The notes under the pieces were generated by a model. The model was not told where the DNA came from and searched no databases. It was given only the letters and a program-made list of their open reading frames with translations. From Prevotella sp. (GTDB lineage Bacteria; Bacteroidota; Bacteroidia; Bacteroidales; Bacteroidaceae), in contig JAKVJW010000018.1 of NCBI GenBank assembly GCA_022486815.1, forward strand, positions 1 through 53,855: DNA of 53,855 nt, written 5' to 3'. Positions within the stretch are counted from its first letter, which is position 1. Every line of letters begins with the position of its first letter. This document shows, in pieces, positions 35,986-45,150 of the stretch. Position numbers and translations under genes: made by a program.

Positions 35986-38679
35986 TTATTCAAAATCCGC
36001 TTCCGGTTGGATAGGGTCAGAGGAATCCTCTTTCTCGTCGGGATTCTCCTCATTATCTAATGTTGAAACATCCGGAGCAACCGTCTGCCCTGAATTTTCT
36101 GTAGAAGTATTTCCATTCTCATCAGACCCAGCAGCCACATCTGCCATACCGTCCTGCTTAATTTCCTCACTCTTCTTAGCCCATAATGCGCGACTTTCTT
36201 CTTCCGCTGAAGCCTCCAGTTCACTGCTCATCACCTTACAGACACTAGCGATGACATCGTTCTTCTTTGCCAGATTGATTAAGCGTACACCCTGGGTAAC
36301 TCTACCCATAACGCGGACGTCAGCAACAGCCAAACGGATAACGATACCACTCTTATTGATGATCATCAAGTCATTCTTGTCTGTAACATTCTTTATAGCA
36401 ACAAGTTTACCGGTTTTCTCCGTAATTGTCAAGGTCTTTACGCCTTTACCTCCACGGTTAGTGATACGATAATCCTCCACAGAAGAACGCTTACCATATC
36501 CCTCTTCACTTACTACCATCACATTTTCCTGTTCAGGATCATTGATAACGATCAATCCTATACAGAAGTCGTCCCCAGAATCAAGGCGGATGCCACGTAC
36601 TCCCGTTGCGGTACGACCCATCGGGCGAATAGCATTTTCATTGAAACGTACAGCCCTGCCATTACGATTAGCCATAATCAATTCATTGTGGCCATTTGTC
36701 AAGCGGACATCAACTACTTCATCACCCTCAACAATATTAATAGCGATGACTCCATTAACACGAGGATGAGCATACTGATCCAGGCAGGTCTTTTTTACAG
36801 TACCATTCTTAGTAGAGAAAACGACATAATGTGACTTGATAAATTCCTCATCACGAAGTCCCTTTAATCTGAGGAATGCATTTACCTGGTCATCCTTACT
36901 AACATTAAGCAGATTCTGAATAGCACGACCTTTAGAATTTTTATCGCCCTCAGGTATCTCATAACATTTCAACCAATACACGCGGCCTTTTTTGGTAAAA
37001 AGCAACATCGTTTCGTGCATGGTTGCCGGATAAATAAACTCTGTAAAGTCTTTATCACGGGTACGTGCACCTTTAGCGCCAACTCCTCCACGCGCCTGTT
37101 CGCGAAACTGATTCAACGGAGTACGCTTGATATAGCCTAAGTGGCTTACAGTGATTACTACAGGATCATTTGGATAGAAATCTTCAGGATTGAATTCTTC
37201 AGAAGAATACTTGATTTCAGTACGGCGATCATCTCCGAATTTGTCTTTTACCTCAAGCAAGTCGTCTTTCATAACCTTTTTGCAGAGTTCTGGATCATCA
37301 AGAATCTGCTGATAATAAGATATTTTCTTCTCCAAATCATCATATTCAGCATGCAACTGGTCCATACGAAGACCTGTAAGTTGTGAGAGTCTCATATCAA
37401 CGATAGCCTTACTCTGAAATTCATCCAGTTCAAACCGTTGTTCCAAATTATGCTGGGCATCAGCAGGGGTCTTACTTCCTCTGATAATATGGACCACCTC
37501 GTCAATATTATCACAAGCAATAATCAATCCTTCAAGAATATGTGCACGTTCCTGAGCTTTCTTCAAGTCATATTGAGTCCTGCGGATAGTCACCTCATGA
37601 CGGTGCTCCACAAAATATTTCACACAATCCCTTAAACTAAGTAAGCGAGGACGTCCCTTGACCAGAGCGATACAGTTAACAGAGAAAGAACTTTGCAAAG
37701 CTGTCATCTTGAACAGTTTATTCAGAATAACATTCGCATTGGCATCTCTCTTGATATCAATTACGATACGCATGCCCTGACGGCCAGATTCATCATTGGC
37801 ATTGGAAATGCCCTGGATTTTACCCTCCTTGACCAATTCAGCAATATATTCGATTAATTCTGCCTTATTGACACCATAGGGGATTTCCGTAATGACAATC
37901 TTGTCATGAGTTTCATCACTCTCTATACTTGCCTTGGCACGCATAATAATCCTTCCACGGCCAGTTTCATAGGCTTGACGAACGCCCTGTATACCATATA
38001 TATAAGCACCAGTCGGAAAATCCGGGGCCTTAATATACTTCATCAGACCATCAAGGTCAATATCAGGATTATCTATATATGCACAGCAGCCATCAATGAC
38101 CTCATTAAGATTATGTGTAGGGATATTGGTTGCCATACCCACAGCAATACCATTAGCTCCATTGACAAGAAGGTTAGGAATCTTAGTTGGCATCACCGTC
38201 GGTTCTTTCAACGTATCATCAAAGTTATTGGTCATATTGACGGTTTCCTTATCGAGATCGTCCATGACATGTTCACCAATCTTTGAAAGTCGGCACTCTG
38301 TATAACGCATAGCTGCCGGAGAGTCACCATCAACAGAACCGAAGTTTCCCTGACCGTCTACCAGTTGATAACGCATATTCCAGTCCTGTCCCATACGAAC
38401 AAGGGCACCATAGACTGACGAATCGCCATGAGGGTGATATTTACCTAACACCTCACCTACGATACGAGCACATTTTTTATAAGGTTTATCACTAGTATTT
38501 CCAATTCCAAGCATTCCGTAGAGAATACGGCGATGCACTGGTTTAAAACCATCACGGACATCAGGAAGAGCACGAGCCACAATTACCGACATAGAATAGT
38601 CGATATAGGATGACTTCATTTCCTCCTCGATGTTGATCTTTAGAATCCGGTCTTGATCAATTGTTTGATTCTCGTCCAT
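35986..38679 (-). CDS. gyrA: DNA gyrase subunit A
   Basis: An 897-residue type II topoisomerase subunit that breaks and rejoins DNA during negative supercoiling. The catalytic tyrosine is Y126 in AAMRYTECR. The quinolone-determining region reads HGDSSVYGALVRMGQDW (84-100), so the Ser83 equivalent (S87) is intact, but the position equivalent to E. coli Asp87 is Gly91. The C-terminal beta-pinwheel begins near 510 and carries a GyrA-box-like QARGGVGAKGA (about 526-536). The last 80 or so residues form a Glu/Asp/Ser-rich tail. A TPR gene follows 25 bases downstream. Confidence 0.97.
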   Translation of the reverse strand: MDENQTIDQDRILKINIEEEMKSSYIDYSMSVIVARALPDVRDGFKPVHRRILYGMLGIGNTSDKPYKKCARIVGEVLGKYHPHGDSSVYGALVRMGQDWNMRYQLVDGQGNFGSVDGDSPAAMRYTECRLSKIGEHVMDDLDKETVNMTNNFDDTLKEPTVMPTKIPNLLVNGANGIAVGMATNIPTHNLNEVIDGCCAYIDNPDIDLDGLMKYIKAPDFPTGAYIYGIQGVRQAYETGRGRIIMRAKASIESDETHDKIVITEIPYGVNKAELIEYIAELVKEGKIQGISNANDESGRQGMRIVIDIKRDANANVILNKLFKMTALQSSFSVNCIALVKGRPRLLSLRDCVKYFVEHRHEVTIRRTQYDLKKAQERAHILEGLIIACDNIDEVVHIIRGSKTPADAQHNLEQRFELDEFQSKAIVDMRLSQLTGLRMDQLHAEYDDLEKKISYYQQILDDPELCKKVMKDDLLEVKDKFGDDRRTEIKYSSEEFNPEDFYPNDPVVITVSHLGYIKRTPLNQFREQARGGVGAKGARTRDKDFTEFIYPATMHETMLLFTKKGRVYWLKCYEIPEGDKNSKGRAIQNLLNVSKDDQVNAFLRLKGLRDEEFIKSHYVVFSTKNGTVKKTCLDQYAHPRVNGVIAINIVEGDEVVDVRLTNGHNELIMANRNGRAVRFNENAIRPMGRTATGVRGIRLDSGDDFCIGLIVINDPEQENVMVVSEEGYGKRSSVEDYRITNRGGKGVKTLTITEKTGKLVAIKNVTDKNDLMIINKSGIVIRLAVADVRVMGRVTQGVRLINLAKKNDVIASVCKVMSSELEASAEEESRALWAKKSEEIKQDGMADVAAGSDENGNTSTENSGQTVAPDVSTLDNEENPDEKEDSSDPIQPEADFE

Positions 38680-38796
38680 TATTATATTTAATTATTTATT
38701 AAAGCTTATACCTGAATGCATATCCACTTTTATAGAAAACGCCCGTAGAGGGCATTTAAATCCATCGTAATCGGTTCAGGCACATATTAAGCGATA

Positions 38797-38804
38797 CAAA
38801 TTTA
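38797..38804 (-). promoter_or_regulatory. -7 box of gyrA promoter
   Basis: TAAATTTG on the minus strand within the extended CGTAAATTTGT seen also at the ATPase operon. The -33 box is poor (TTTC). A leader of about 110 bases includes a small hairpin (GCCC/GGGC, 38742-38754). Confidence 0.45.
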
Positions 38805-38918
38805 CGAAAAATATTCCGAAAGAAAAAACCTTCTAACGAAAAAATCAAAAGAAAAGAATAAAAAAATTGATATTAAGGTTTCCTTATTTTATATTTTGAA
38901 AATAATCTTGGCACAGTG

Positions 38919-38949
38919 TTTGCAATTTCAGAAAATAGTTCTATATTTG
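38919..38949 (+). promoter_or_regulatory. Promoter of clpC
   Basis: TTTG at 38919-38922, a 19-base spacer and TATATTTG at 38942-38949, a near-perfect Bacteroidota promoter. The transcript would begin near 38956, 15 bases ahead of a short upstream ORF. Confidence 0.75.
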
Positions 38950-38970
38950 TATTATCATTTAGGAGATTTA

Positions 38971-39000
38971 ATGAATAGAAAGGAAAAGCTATATGACTAG
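38971..39000 (+). CDS. Nine-codon upstream ORF overlapping the clpC start
   Basis: AGGAG at 38961-38965 is followed 5 bases later by an ATG that encodes MNRKEKLYD and stops at 38998-39000, overlapping the clpC start (38993) by 8 bases. It has a better ribosome-binding site than clpC itself, so a ribosome ending here could restart on clpC. Confidence 0.4.
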   Translation: MNRKEKLYD

Positions 39001-41602
39001 TCAATTTTCACCAAAGGTATCTGAAATTCTTGCCTTTTCCCGCGAAGAGGCTAGCCGTCTGGAAAGTAGAACGGTAGGACCTGAGCATATTCTTCTCGCC
39101 ATGTTACGAGAGAAAAAAGGTATTGTACCGGCTCTTTTTTCGCGCTTCCAGTTGAATGTGAAAGCCGTTAAGGCGGAACTTGAAGATAAGGTCAGGGAAG
39201 ACGAATTGTCAGAACTGCTTATTACTTCAGAACTAGTATTGAATGAACAAGCCAGCAATATTTTGAAACTCGCTGTACTCGAAGCCCGCGTACAGCATAC
39301 CAATCTGGTGGATGTGCAACATGTTCTTTTAGCCATATTGCATGATCAGGTAAACAACGGGGCTAAACAAATTTTGGAATATCATAATATGAATTATCAA
39401 GATACTCTCACTTACGTTAGACAGATGGCAAAGCCTGCTCAAGACGGATTGCAGCTACCGGATGAAGATGAGGATGAGGATGAGGATGAAGACAATTCCT
39501 CTTTCAACTTCCAGCAAAATGAGAATGAAAGCAGTTCTTCTCAAGGTAATCCGACTGTTACCACACGTCGAGGCAATGGCAAGACACCTGTCATAGATAA
39601 ATTCTCAACAGATCTTACTCAAGCAGCTCTTGACGATAAACTTGACCCTGTAGTAGGCCGGCAAAAAGAAATAGAACGCGTCATTGAAATTCTGGGTAGA
39701 CGCAAGAAAAACAATCCTATATTAATAGGAGAACCGGGAGTAGGAAAAAGTGCTATTGTAGAAGGGTTAGCCCAGTTGATTGCCAAGCACCACACCTCAC
39801 CTATCCTGTTCAACAAGCGTCTGGTCAGCCTTGATCTGACCGGAGTTGTTGCCGGAACAAAATATCGTGGGCAGTTCGAAGAGCGTATTCGAGCCCTTAT
39901 TCAAGAACTGGAACAAAATCCTGATATCATCATATTTATTGATGAGATCCATACTATTATTGGTGCAGGAGCTACACCAGGAAGCATGGATGCAGCCAAT
40001 ATTCTTAAACCTGCTTTGGCGAGAGGTACCGTACAATGCATAGGCGCAACGACACTTGATGAATATCGGAATACGATAGAAAAAGACGGAGCTCTTGCAC
40101 GTCGGTTTCAGAAAGTACTTATCGAACCGACTACTTCAGAAGAAACCATCCAGATTCTTGATAACATCAAAGACCGTTATGAACAGCATCACCACGTGAC
40201 CTATACAGAAGAAGCCCTTCAGACATGTGTCAAACTGACAGACCGTTATGTGACAGATCGCTTCTTTCCTGACAAGGCTATTGATGTTCTGGATGAGGTG
40301 GGATCAAGAGTTCATCTCAAACATGCCAAAATTCCGCCTGAGATAACGAAAAAAGAAAAAGAAATTGAAGCCGTAAAACAAAAGAAGCAGAATGCCGTTC
40401 AGAGTCAGAACTTTGAACTTGCTGCCAGCTATCGGGATCATCAGACAGAACTTGAACAACAGTTGCAGGATTTTCAGGACAAATGGGCCAAAGGTGAAAC
40501 GGGTGAAAAGGTCGTTGTAGATGAGCCTCAAGTAGCTGATGTCGTTTCCATGATAACAGGAGTTCCTGTACAGAGAATGGAAGAAGCAGAAGGAATCAGA
40601 CTCCGTAACATGTCCACAGAACTCAAGAAACAAGTGATAGGACAAGATGCAGCTATCAACACATTGGTAAAGGCTATCCAACGCAACCGTGTAGGATTGA
40701 AAGATCCCAATCACCCTATCGGTGCTTTCATGTTCCTGGGACCCACAGGTGTAGGAAAAACTTACACAGCAAAGAAACTAGCCGAACTGATGTTTGGTTC
40801 CTCTGATGCACTCATCCGAATAGATATGAGTGAATACACAGAAAGTTTCAATGTATCCCGACTTATCGGAGCTCCCCCGGGATATGTAGGATACGATGAA
40901 GGCGGCCAACTTACCGAACAAGTGCGTCACCATCCCTATTCCATTGTTCTGCTAGATGAGATTGAGAAAGCCCATGGTAATGTTTTCAACCTTCTTCTAC
41001 AAGTTTTGGACGAGGGTCGTCTTACTGACGGAAATGGAAGATTGGTAGATTTTCGTAATACGGTAATTATCATGACTTCTAATGCCGGTACCAAACAATT
41101 GAAAGAATTCGGACATGGCATCGGGTTTAATGTAGGCGGAGCCCAAGGACTTGCTAAGAATGAATATGACAAGCAATATGCACGTTCAATCATCCAGAAA
41201 AGTCTGAGCAGGCAATTTTCACCTGAATTCCTCAACCGGCTTGACGAAATCATCACCTTTGATCAGTTGGATATGGATTCTATCAAGAAAATCATCGACA
41301 TCGAACTCAAGAGTTTGTCCAAGCGCATCAATGACCTTGGGTACCATATTCTTATCACGGATAAAGCTAAGGAACTTGTAGCAACCAAAGGCTATGACAT
41401 ACAATTTGGAGCGCGCCCTTTGAAACGTGCTATCCAACAGTACATAGAAGATGGATTATGTGAGAAGATTCTGAATGGGAACATTAAAGAAGGTGCCCAA
41501 ATCTCTATCGGCAAGAATCCAAATAAAGAAGAGCTTACCTTTAAGCAGATTCCTCCAACAAGGATAGAATCCCAAGTTCAGGAAGCTCCTCAGATAAAAT
41601 AG
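38993..41602 (+). CDS. clpC: ClpC-type AAA+ protease ATPase
   Basis: An 869-residue Hsp100 unfoldase that feeds proteins to ClpP. Two Clp_N repeats (about 1-145) are followed by a linker with an uninterrupted Asp/Glu run (157-167). AAA domain 1 has Walker A GEPGVGKS (246-253), and a UVR-type coiled middle segment follows (about 448-492), which marks ClpC rather than ClpA. AAA domain 2 has GPTGVGKT (583-590), and an IGF tripeptide at 710-712 matches the ClpP-docking loop. ClpB-type disaggregase function is unlikely because the long middle domain is missing. It is transcribed alone from a strong promoter, divergent from gyrA. Confidence 0.95.
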   Translation: MTSQFSPKVSEILAFSREEASRLESRTVGPEHILLAMLREKKGIVPALFSRFQLNVKAVKAELEDKVREDELSELLITSELVLNEQASNILKLAVLEARVQHTNLVDVQHVLLAILHDQVNNGAKQILEYHNMNYQDTLTYVRQMAKPAQDGLQLPDEDEDEDEDEDNSSFNFQQNENESSSSQGNPTVTTRRGNGKTPVIDKFSTDLTQAALDDKLDPVVGRQKEIERVIEILGRRKKNNPILIGEPGVGKSAIVEGLAQLIAKHHTSPILFNKRLVSLDLTGVVAGTKYRGQFEERIRALIQELEQNPDIIIFIDEIHTIIGAGATPGSMDAANILKPALARGTVQCIGATTLDEYRNTIEKDGALARRFQKVLIEPTTSEETIQILDNIKDRYEQHHHVTYTEEALQTCVKLTDRYVTDRFFPDKAIDVLDEVGSRVHLKHAKIPPEITKKEKEIEAVKQKKQNAVQSQNFELAASYRDHQTELEQQLQDFQDKWAKGETGEKVVVDEPQVADVVSMITGVPVQRMEEAEGIRLRNMSTELKKQVIGQDAAINTLVKAIQRNRVGLKDPNHPIGAFMFLGPTGVGKTYTAKKLAELMFGSSDALIRIDMSEYTESFNVSRLIGAPPGYVGYDEGGQLTEQVRHHPYSIVLLDEIEKAHGNVFNLLLQVLDEGRLTDGNGRLVDFRNTVIIMTSNAGTKQLKEFGHGIGFNVGGAQGLAKNEYDKQYARSIIQKSLSRQFSPEFLNRLDEIITFDQLDMDSIKKIIDIELKSLSKRINDLGYHILITDKAKELVATKGYDIQFGARPLKRAIQQYIEDGLCEKILNGNIKEGAQISIGKNPNKEELTFKQIPPTRIESQVQEAPQIK

Positions 41603-41625
41603 AATCAAGAAAAACTCTATTTATA

Positions 41626-41690
41626 AAAGGGAGATCCGACAATTCTTAACAGACGTTAAAGTCAGAATTTGTCGGTTTTCCCTTTCTATT
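41626..41690 (+). terminator. Terminator of clpC
   Basis: An extended hairpin: outer AAAGGGA/TCCCTTT and inner CCGACAATTCT/AGAATTTGTCGG with one bulge, followed by TCTATTTTT. Confidence 0.8.
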
Positions 41691-41706
41691 TTTAGATAAA
41701 ATTGAT

Positions 41707-41714
41707 TACCTTTG
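41707..41714 (+). promoter_or_regulatory. -7 box for tRNA-Thr/tRNA-Gly
   Basis: TACCTTTG, with a TTTC 19 bases upstream as a weak -33 box. It lies 13 bases before the first tRNA. Confidence 0.45.
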
Positions 41715-41726
41715 CAGTCGCAAATC

Positions 41727-41799
<73 letters not shown>

Positions 41800-41824
41800 C
41801 AATAGGATTAAGTTTTAAATCATT

Positions 41825-41895
41825 GCGGGGTTAGCACATCGGTAGTGTACGGGCTTCCCAAGCCTGGGAGGCGGGTTCGATTCCCGTACCCCGCT
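41825..41895 (+). tRNA. tRNA-Gly (anticodon CCC)
   Basis: A 71-base cloverleaf 25 bases after tRNA-Thr and probably on the same transcript. The acceptor GCGGGGT pairs with ACCCCGC, the anticodon loop is TTCCCAA (CCC, reading GGG) and the T-arm is CGGGTTCGATTCCCG. No CCA encoded. Confidence 0.95.
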
Positions 41896-41930
41896 CTAAT
41901 AAAGATTTAGTTTTTAAGGTACAAACACGG

Positions 41931-41962
41931 AAAAAGGTTGGGATTTATTTCTCAACCTTTTT
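41931..41962. terminator. Terminator after the tRNA pair, bidirectional
   Basis: A 10-bp stem AAAAAGGTTG/CAACCTTTTT with a 12-base loop. Its A and T flanks let it also end the convergent transcript whose last gene stops at 42001. Confidence 0.85.
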
Positions 41963-42000
41963 TGTTTTTGATATATAAGCTTTCCCCTTGCAGAAATACC

Positions 42001-42639
42001 CTATTGTTCTTCATCATGCAATATCGGTAATGAGATATGGTACCTCACTGCCAGAAAACGAATAATGCAAACCACCAGGAAACTCGCTACAGCCGTAATG
42101 GCTATGTTCACCTTAAGCAAGTATAATATCCAATAGGAAAAGCCACCTGCAAGACATGCAGAAGCATATATCTCCTTATGGAAAATCACAGGTTCTATAT
42201 TGAGCAGGACATCTCTAATGACCCCACCTGCAGCACCAGTAATACATCCCATGACTATAGCTACCCAAAAAGGGAATCCCATAGCCAGAGATTTCTGAAT
42301 TCCAGCAATATTGAATAAAGCCAGACCTAACGTATCAAAAATCAGCCATGTATTATCCAAGCGTTTCAGATATTTATGGAAGACAATAACGATGGCCTGG
42401 GCAAAAAAAGTACATAAAATATAAATGGAAGACGTCATCCAGAAAGGTGTAACACCCAACATGACATCACGGATAGTACCTCCTCCGATGGCAACTGCGA
42501 AACCACATACAAAGCCACCGAACCAATCAAAATGTTTAGTAGCTGCCAGTCTAATGCCGGAAACAGCAAAGGCAAAAGTTCCTATAAATTCAATTACCTT
42601 TTGGAGTGTTGTAACAAACTGAGGATCAGGATAAAGCAT
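42001..42639 (-). CDS. UPF0126/TRIC-type membrane protein
   Basis: A 212-residue inner-membrane protein made of two similar three-helix repeats, the UPF0126 (TRIC channel) family. Each repeat carries the signature GGGxxRDV: AIGGGTIRDVMLG (about 51-63) and AAGGVIRDVLLN (about 136-147). Bacterial members include trimeric cation channels and the YicG glycine transporter, so either ion or glycine transport is possible. It is downstream of rarA and a 2-hydroxyacid dehydrogenase on the same strand after a 105-base gap. A TATTTTTG box lies only 4 bases before its start, hinting at a separate, almost leaderless transcript. Confidence 0.9.
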   Translation of the reverse strand: MLYPDPQFVTTLQKVIEFIGTFAFAVSGIRLAATKHFDWFGGFVCGFAVAIGGGTIRDVMLGVTPFWMTSSIYILCTFFAQAIVIVFHKYLKRLDNTWLIFDTLGLALFNIAGIQKSLAMGFPFWVAIVMGCITGAAGGVIRDVLLNIEPVIFHKEIYASACLAGGFSYWILYLLKVNIAITAVASFLVVCIIRFLAVRYHISLPILHDEEQ

Positions 42640-42744
42640 TTTTCAAAAATAAACGGCTCAATACTCTTTGTCTGAGCATCAAGCCAGGGAATAATTGATT
42701 GAGAATACTGATATTACTTAAAAACAGAAAAGCACTATTATAGT

Positions 42745-43701
42745 TTATGGATTAACAACATGAATAGGATGCCCCTCAAGAAAAGCTTTGATATTATCAA
42801 CACAAATCTCTATCAGCCTCATACGAGCCTCTTTTGAAGCCCAGGCAATATGAGGTGTCAGATAAGCATGCTGTTGCTTAAGCAGAGGATTGTCAGCAGC
42901 CGGTGGTTCTGATACCATGACATCAGCTCCATAAGCACCAAGTTGCCCGGACTTCAAAGCATCTGCTACATCCTGTTCATTGACAAGCGGGCCACGGCCA
43001 GTATTGATAAGGATTGCACCCTTCTTCATTTTCTTCAAACTCACTTTATTGATTATCTCTTTGGTGTCTGATGTAAGAGGGCAATGCAAAGTAAGAATAT
43101 CACTCACTGCAAACAAACCTGATAAAGAAGTCTTCTGTATTCCAGTTGGTAAATCCATAGTATTTTTACTGGTAAAGACAAAGACATCCATCCCAAAGTC
43201 ACGTGCTATTTTAGCCACCTTTACACCAATATGGCCTAAACCAACAATTCCTATCGTCTTATTGGCAAGTTCCATAAGGGGGGTATCCCAGTAACAAAAA
43301 TCCGGATTATGACTCCAACGTCCATTACGGTTTTTATCAGCATAATGAGCTACCTGATTCGTGATATTCAGAATATGTGCAAAAACCATCTGGGCAACAC
43401 TATCCGTACTGTAAGAAGGAATATTTGTAACAATAATCCCACGTTTTTTAGCAGCTACGATGTCCACCACATTAAATCCTGTTGCCAACACACCAATATA
43501 TTTCAACTTGGGCAACTGAGACATCATATAATCTGTAATTGCAACTTTATTCGTCAAAATAAGGTCTGCATCTTTTGCCCGTTCTACGACCTGTTCAGAA
43601 TTTGAACGTTCATAGACTACGGTATCACCTAGCTCTTCTAGCCCTTCTCGGGACAGATCACCAGGATTAACTGTATAACTATCTAACTCTACTATTTTCA
43701 T
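42745..43701 (-). CDS. D-2-hydroxyacid dehydrogenase (glycerate dehydrogenase/hydroxypyruvate reductase type)
   Basis: A 318-residue NAD(P)-dependent dehydrogenase. The N-terminus MKIVELDSYTVNPGDLS is typical of bacterial glycerate dehydrogenases, so I took this start and not the ATG ten codons earlier. The nucleotide-binding GIVGLGHIGVKVA, the catalytic Arg in NTGRGPLV, the Glu in MVSEPP and the His in TPHIAWAS are all present. The likely reaction is hydroxypyruvate to D-glycerate, which links to the serine pathway encoded elsewhere in the window. It follows rarA after 63 bases. Confidence 0.92.
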   Translation of the reverse strand: MKIVELDSYTVNPGDLSREGLEELGDTVVYERSNSEQVVERAKDADLILTNKVAITDYMMSQLPKLKYIGVLATGFNVVDIVAAKKRGIIVTNIPSYSTDSVAQMVFAHILNITNQVAHYADKNRNGRWSHNPDFCYWDTPLMELANKTIGIVGLGHIGVKVAKIARDFGMDVFVFTSKNTMDLPTGIQKTSLSGLFAVSDILTLHCPLTSDTKEIINKVSLKKMKKGAILINTGRGPLVNEQDVADALKSGQLGAYGADVMVSEPPAADNPLLKQQHAYLTPHIAWASKEARMRLIEICVDNIKAFLEGHPIHVVNP

Positions 43702-43764
43702 TTTTAATATTTTATATCCGATACTCGCCAAATATTATTATTTCTACAAATAAGCGCATACCGT

Positions 43765-45042
43765 TTAGTTATCTTCAAAACGCTTTCCCCAGCAGGTTCT
43801 CATCCATTGATATAAATGTTCTTCAGAAGGGCTATGCTGAGCATGCCAGATTCTTGTATTCCTGATCTCATCAGGCAGATACTGCTGTTCTGTGAAATGT
43901 CCAGGAAAATCATGTGGATACTTATAGCCATCATGATAACCCAAATCTTTCATAAGTTCAGTGGGAGCATTACGTATAGGCAAAGGTACCGAAAGATTAC
44001 CTGTATTTTTCGCCAATTGGATAGCTGAATTAACACCCAGATATGCAGAATTACTTTTCGGACTTGCAGCCAGATATACAGTTGCTTCAGCCAGGGGGAT
44101 ACGGCCTTCCGGCCAGCCCACCTTCATCACTGCATCGAAAGCAGCATTAGCCAGTAAAAGCGCATTCGGATTAGCCAAACCAATATCTTCCGCAGCACTA
44201 ATGACAAGTCGGCGAGCTATAAATTCCGGTTGCTCCCCACCCTCTATCATTCTGGCCAGCCAATACAAGGCAGCATCAGGATCACTTCCTCTGATGCTCT
44301 TGATGAATGCAGATATGATATCATAATGCATATCACCCTGCTTATCATAAGCTAAAGGGTTCTTCTGCAACCGTTCCTCAACCACTTTATCCGTAATAAC
44401 GATATGGTCACTTCCTGCCACATCTACTACAAGTTCAAGAATATTGAGAAGTTTTCTGGCATCTCCTCCACTATATCTTAATAAGGCGCCACTCTGCTGA
44501 AGGGTAATCTCTTTTTTCTTAAGTTCCACATCTTGTGAAATCGCCCTATGAAGAAGTTTTTCCAAATCATCCTTACCCAGCGAATGCATGACATAGAGCT
44601 GGCAACGAGATAATAAAGGGCGAATCACTTCAAAAGAAGGGTTCTCAGTAGTTGCCCCAATCAAAGTTACAGTACCTTCCTCAACTGCACCTAACAAAGA
44701 ATCTTGCTGGTTCTTGGAAAAACGATGAATTTCATCAATAAACAAGACAGGAGAACCAACACTGAAGATTGTCCTATCCTTAGCCTTGTTAATCACATCT
44801 CTTACATCTTTTACACCACTGGATACAGCACTAAGCGTAAAAAATGGAGCCTCAATCCTATGAGCTATTATCCTAGCCAGAGTAGTTTTTCCTACACCAG
44901 GTGGCCCCCATAAGATCATAGAGGAAATACGACCAGTATCAATCATGTTGCGAAGCACACCCCCTGGTCCGACCAAATGTTGCTGCCCGACAAAGTCATC
45001 AAGCGAGCGTGGCCTCATTCTTTCAGCTAAAGGTTCTATCAT
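43765..45042 (-). CDS. rarA: Replication-associated recombination protein RarA (MgsA)
   Basis: A 425-residue AAA+ ATPase that acts at stalled replication forks and is related to clamp-loader subunits. Sequence signs are LAERMRPRSLDDFVGQQHL (5-23), Walker A WGPPGVGKT (45-53), Walker B FIDEIHRF (101-108), sensor 1 IGATTENPS and the arginine-finger LLSRC. The C-terminal tetramerisation domain contains RRLVISAAEDIGLANP and the conserved DFPGHFTEQQYLP. It is the first gene of its group and has a promoter so close that the transcript would be almost leaderless. Confidence 0.96.
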   Translation of the reverse strand: MIEPLAERMRPRSLDDFVGQQHLVGPGGVLRNMIDTGRISSMILWGPPGVGKTTLARIIAHRIEAPFFTLSAVSSGVKDVRDVINKAKDRTIFSVGSPVLFIDEIHRFSKNQQDSLLGAVEEGTVTLIGATTENPSFEVIRPLLSRCQLYVMHSLGKDDLEKLLHRAISQDVELKKKEITLQQSGALLRYSGGDARKLLNILELVVDVAGSDHIVITDKVVEERLQKNPLAYDKQGDMHYDIISAFIKSIRGSDPDAALYWLARMIEGGEQPEFIARRLVISAAEDIGLANPNALLLANAAFDAVMKVGWPEGRIPLAEATVYLAASPKSNSAYLGVNSAIQLAKNTGNLSVPLPIRNAPTELMKDLGYHDGYKYPHDFPGHFTEQQYLPDEIRNTRIWHAQHSPSEEHLYQWMRTCWGKRFEDN

Positions 45043-45050
45043 TCAAGAGA

Positions 45051-45082
45051 CAAAAATAGAAAATATCTCGCGGATATGCAAA
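45051..45082 (-). promoter_or_regulatory. Promoter of rarA
   Basis: On the minus strand: TTTG (45079-45082), a 20-base spacer and TATTTTTG (45051-45058). The start of transcription falls at about 45044-45046, 2 to 4 bases before the ATG at 45042. Confidence 0.6.
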
Positions 45083-45099
45083 AAAATTTAAGAGAAAAA

Positions 45100-45131
45100 T
45101 TTGGGATTTTAATGTGAAGTAACTACTTTTG
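45100..45131 (+). promoter_or_regulatory. Promoter of the acidic-tail protein gene
   Basis: TTTG at 45100-45103, a 20-base spacer and TACTTTTG at 45124-45131. It is back to back with the rarA promoter, so the two may influence each other. Confidence 0.65.
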
Positions 45132-45150
45132 CACCCAAAATAATAAAGTT

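Noticed and set aside
43702..43731. Ten-residue extension of the 2-hydroxyacid dehydrogenase
   Set aside because: The family begins at MKIVELDSYTVNPGD, so the internal Met at 43701 is the better start.
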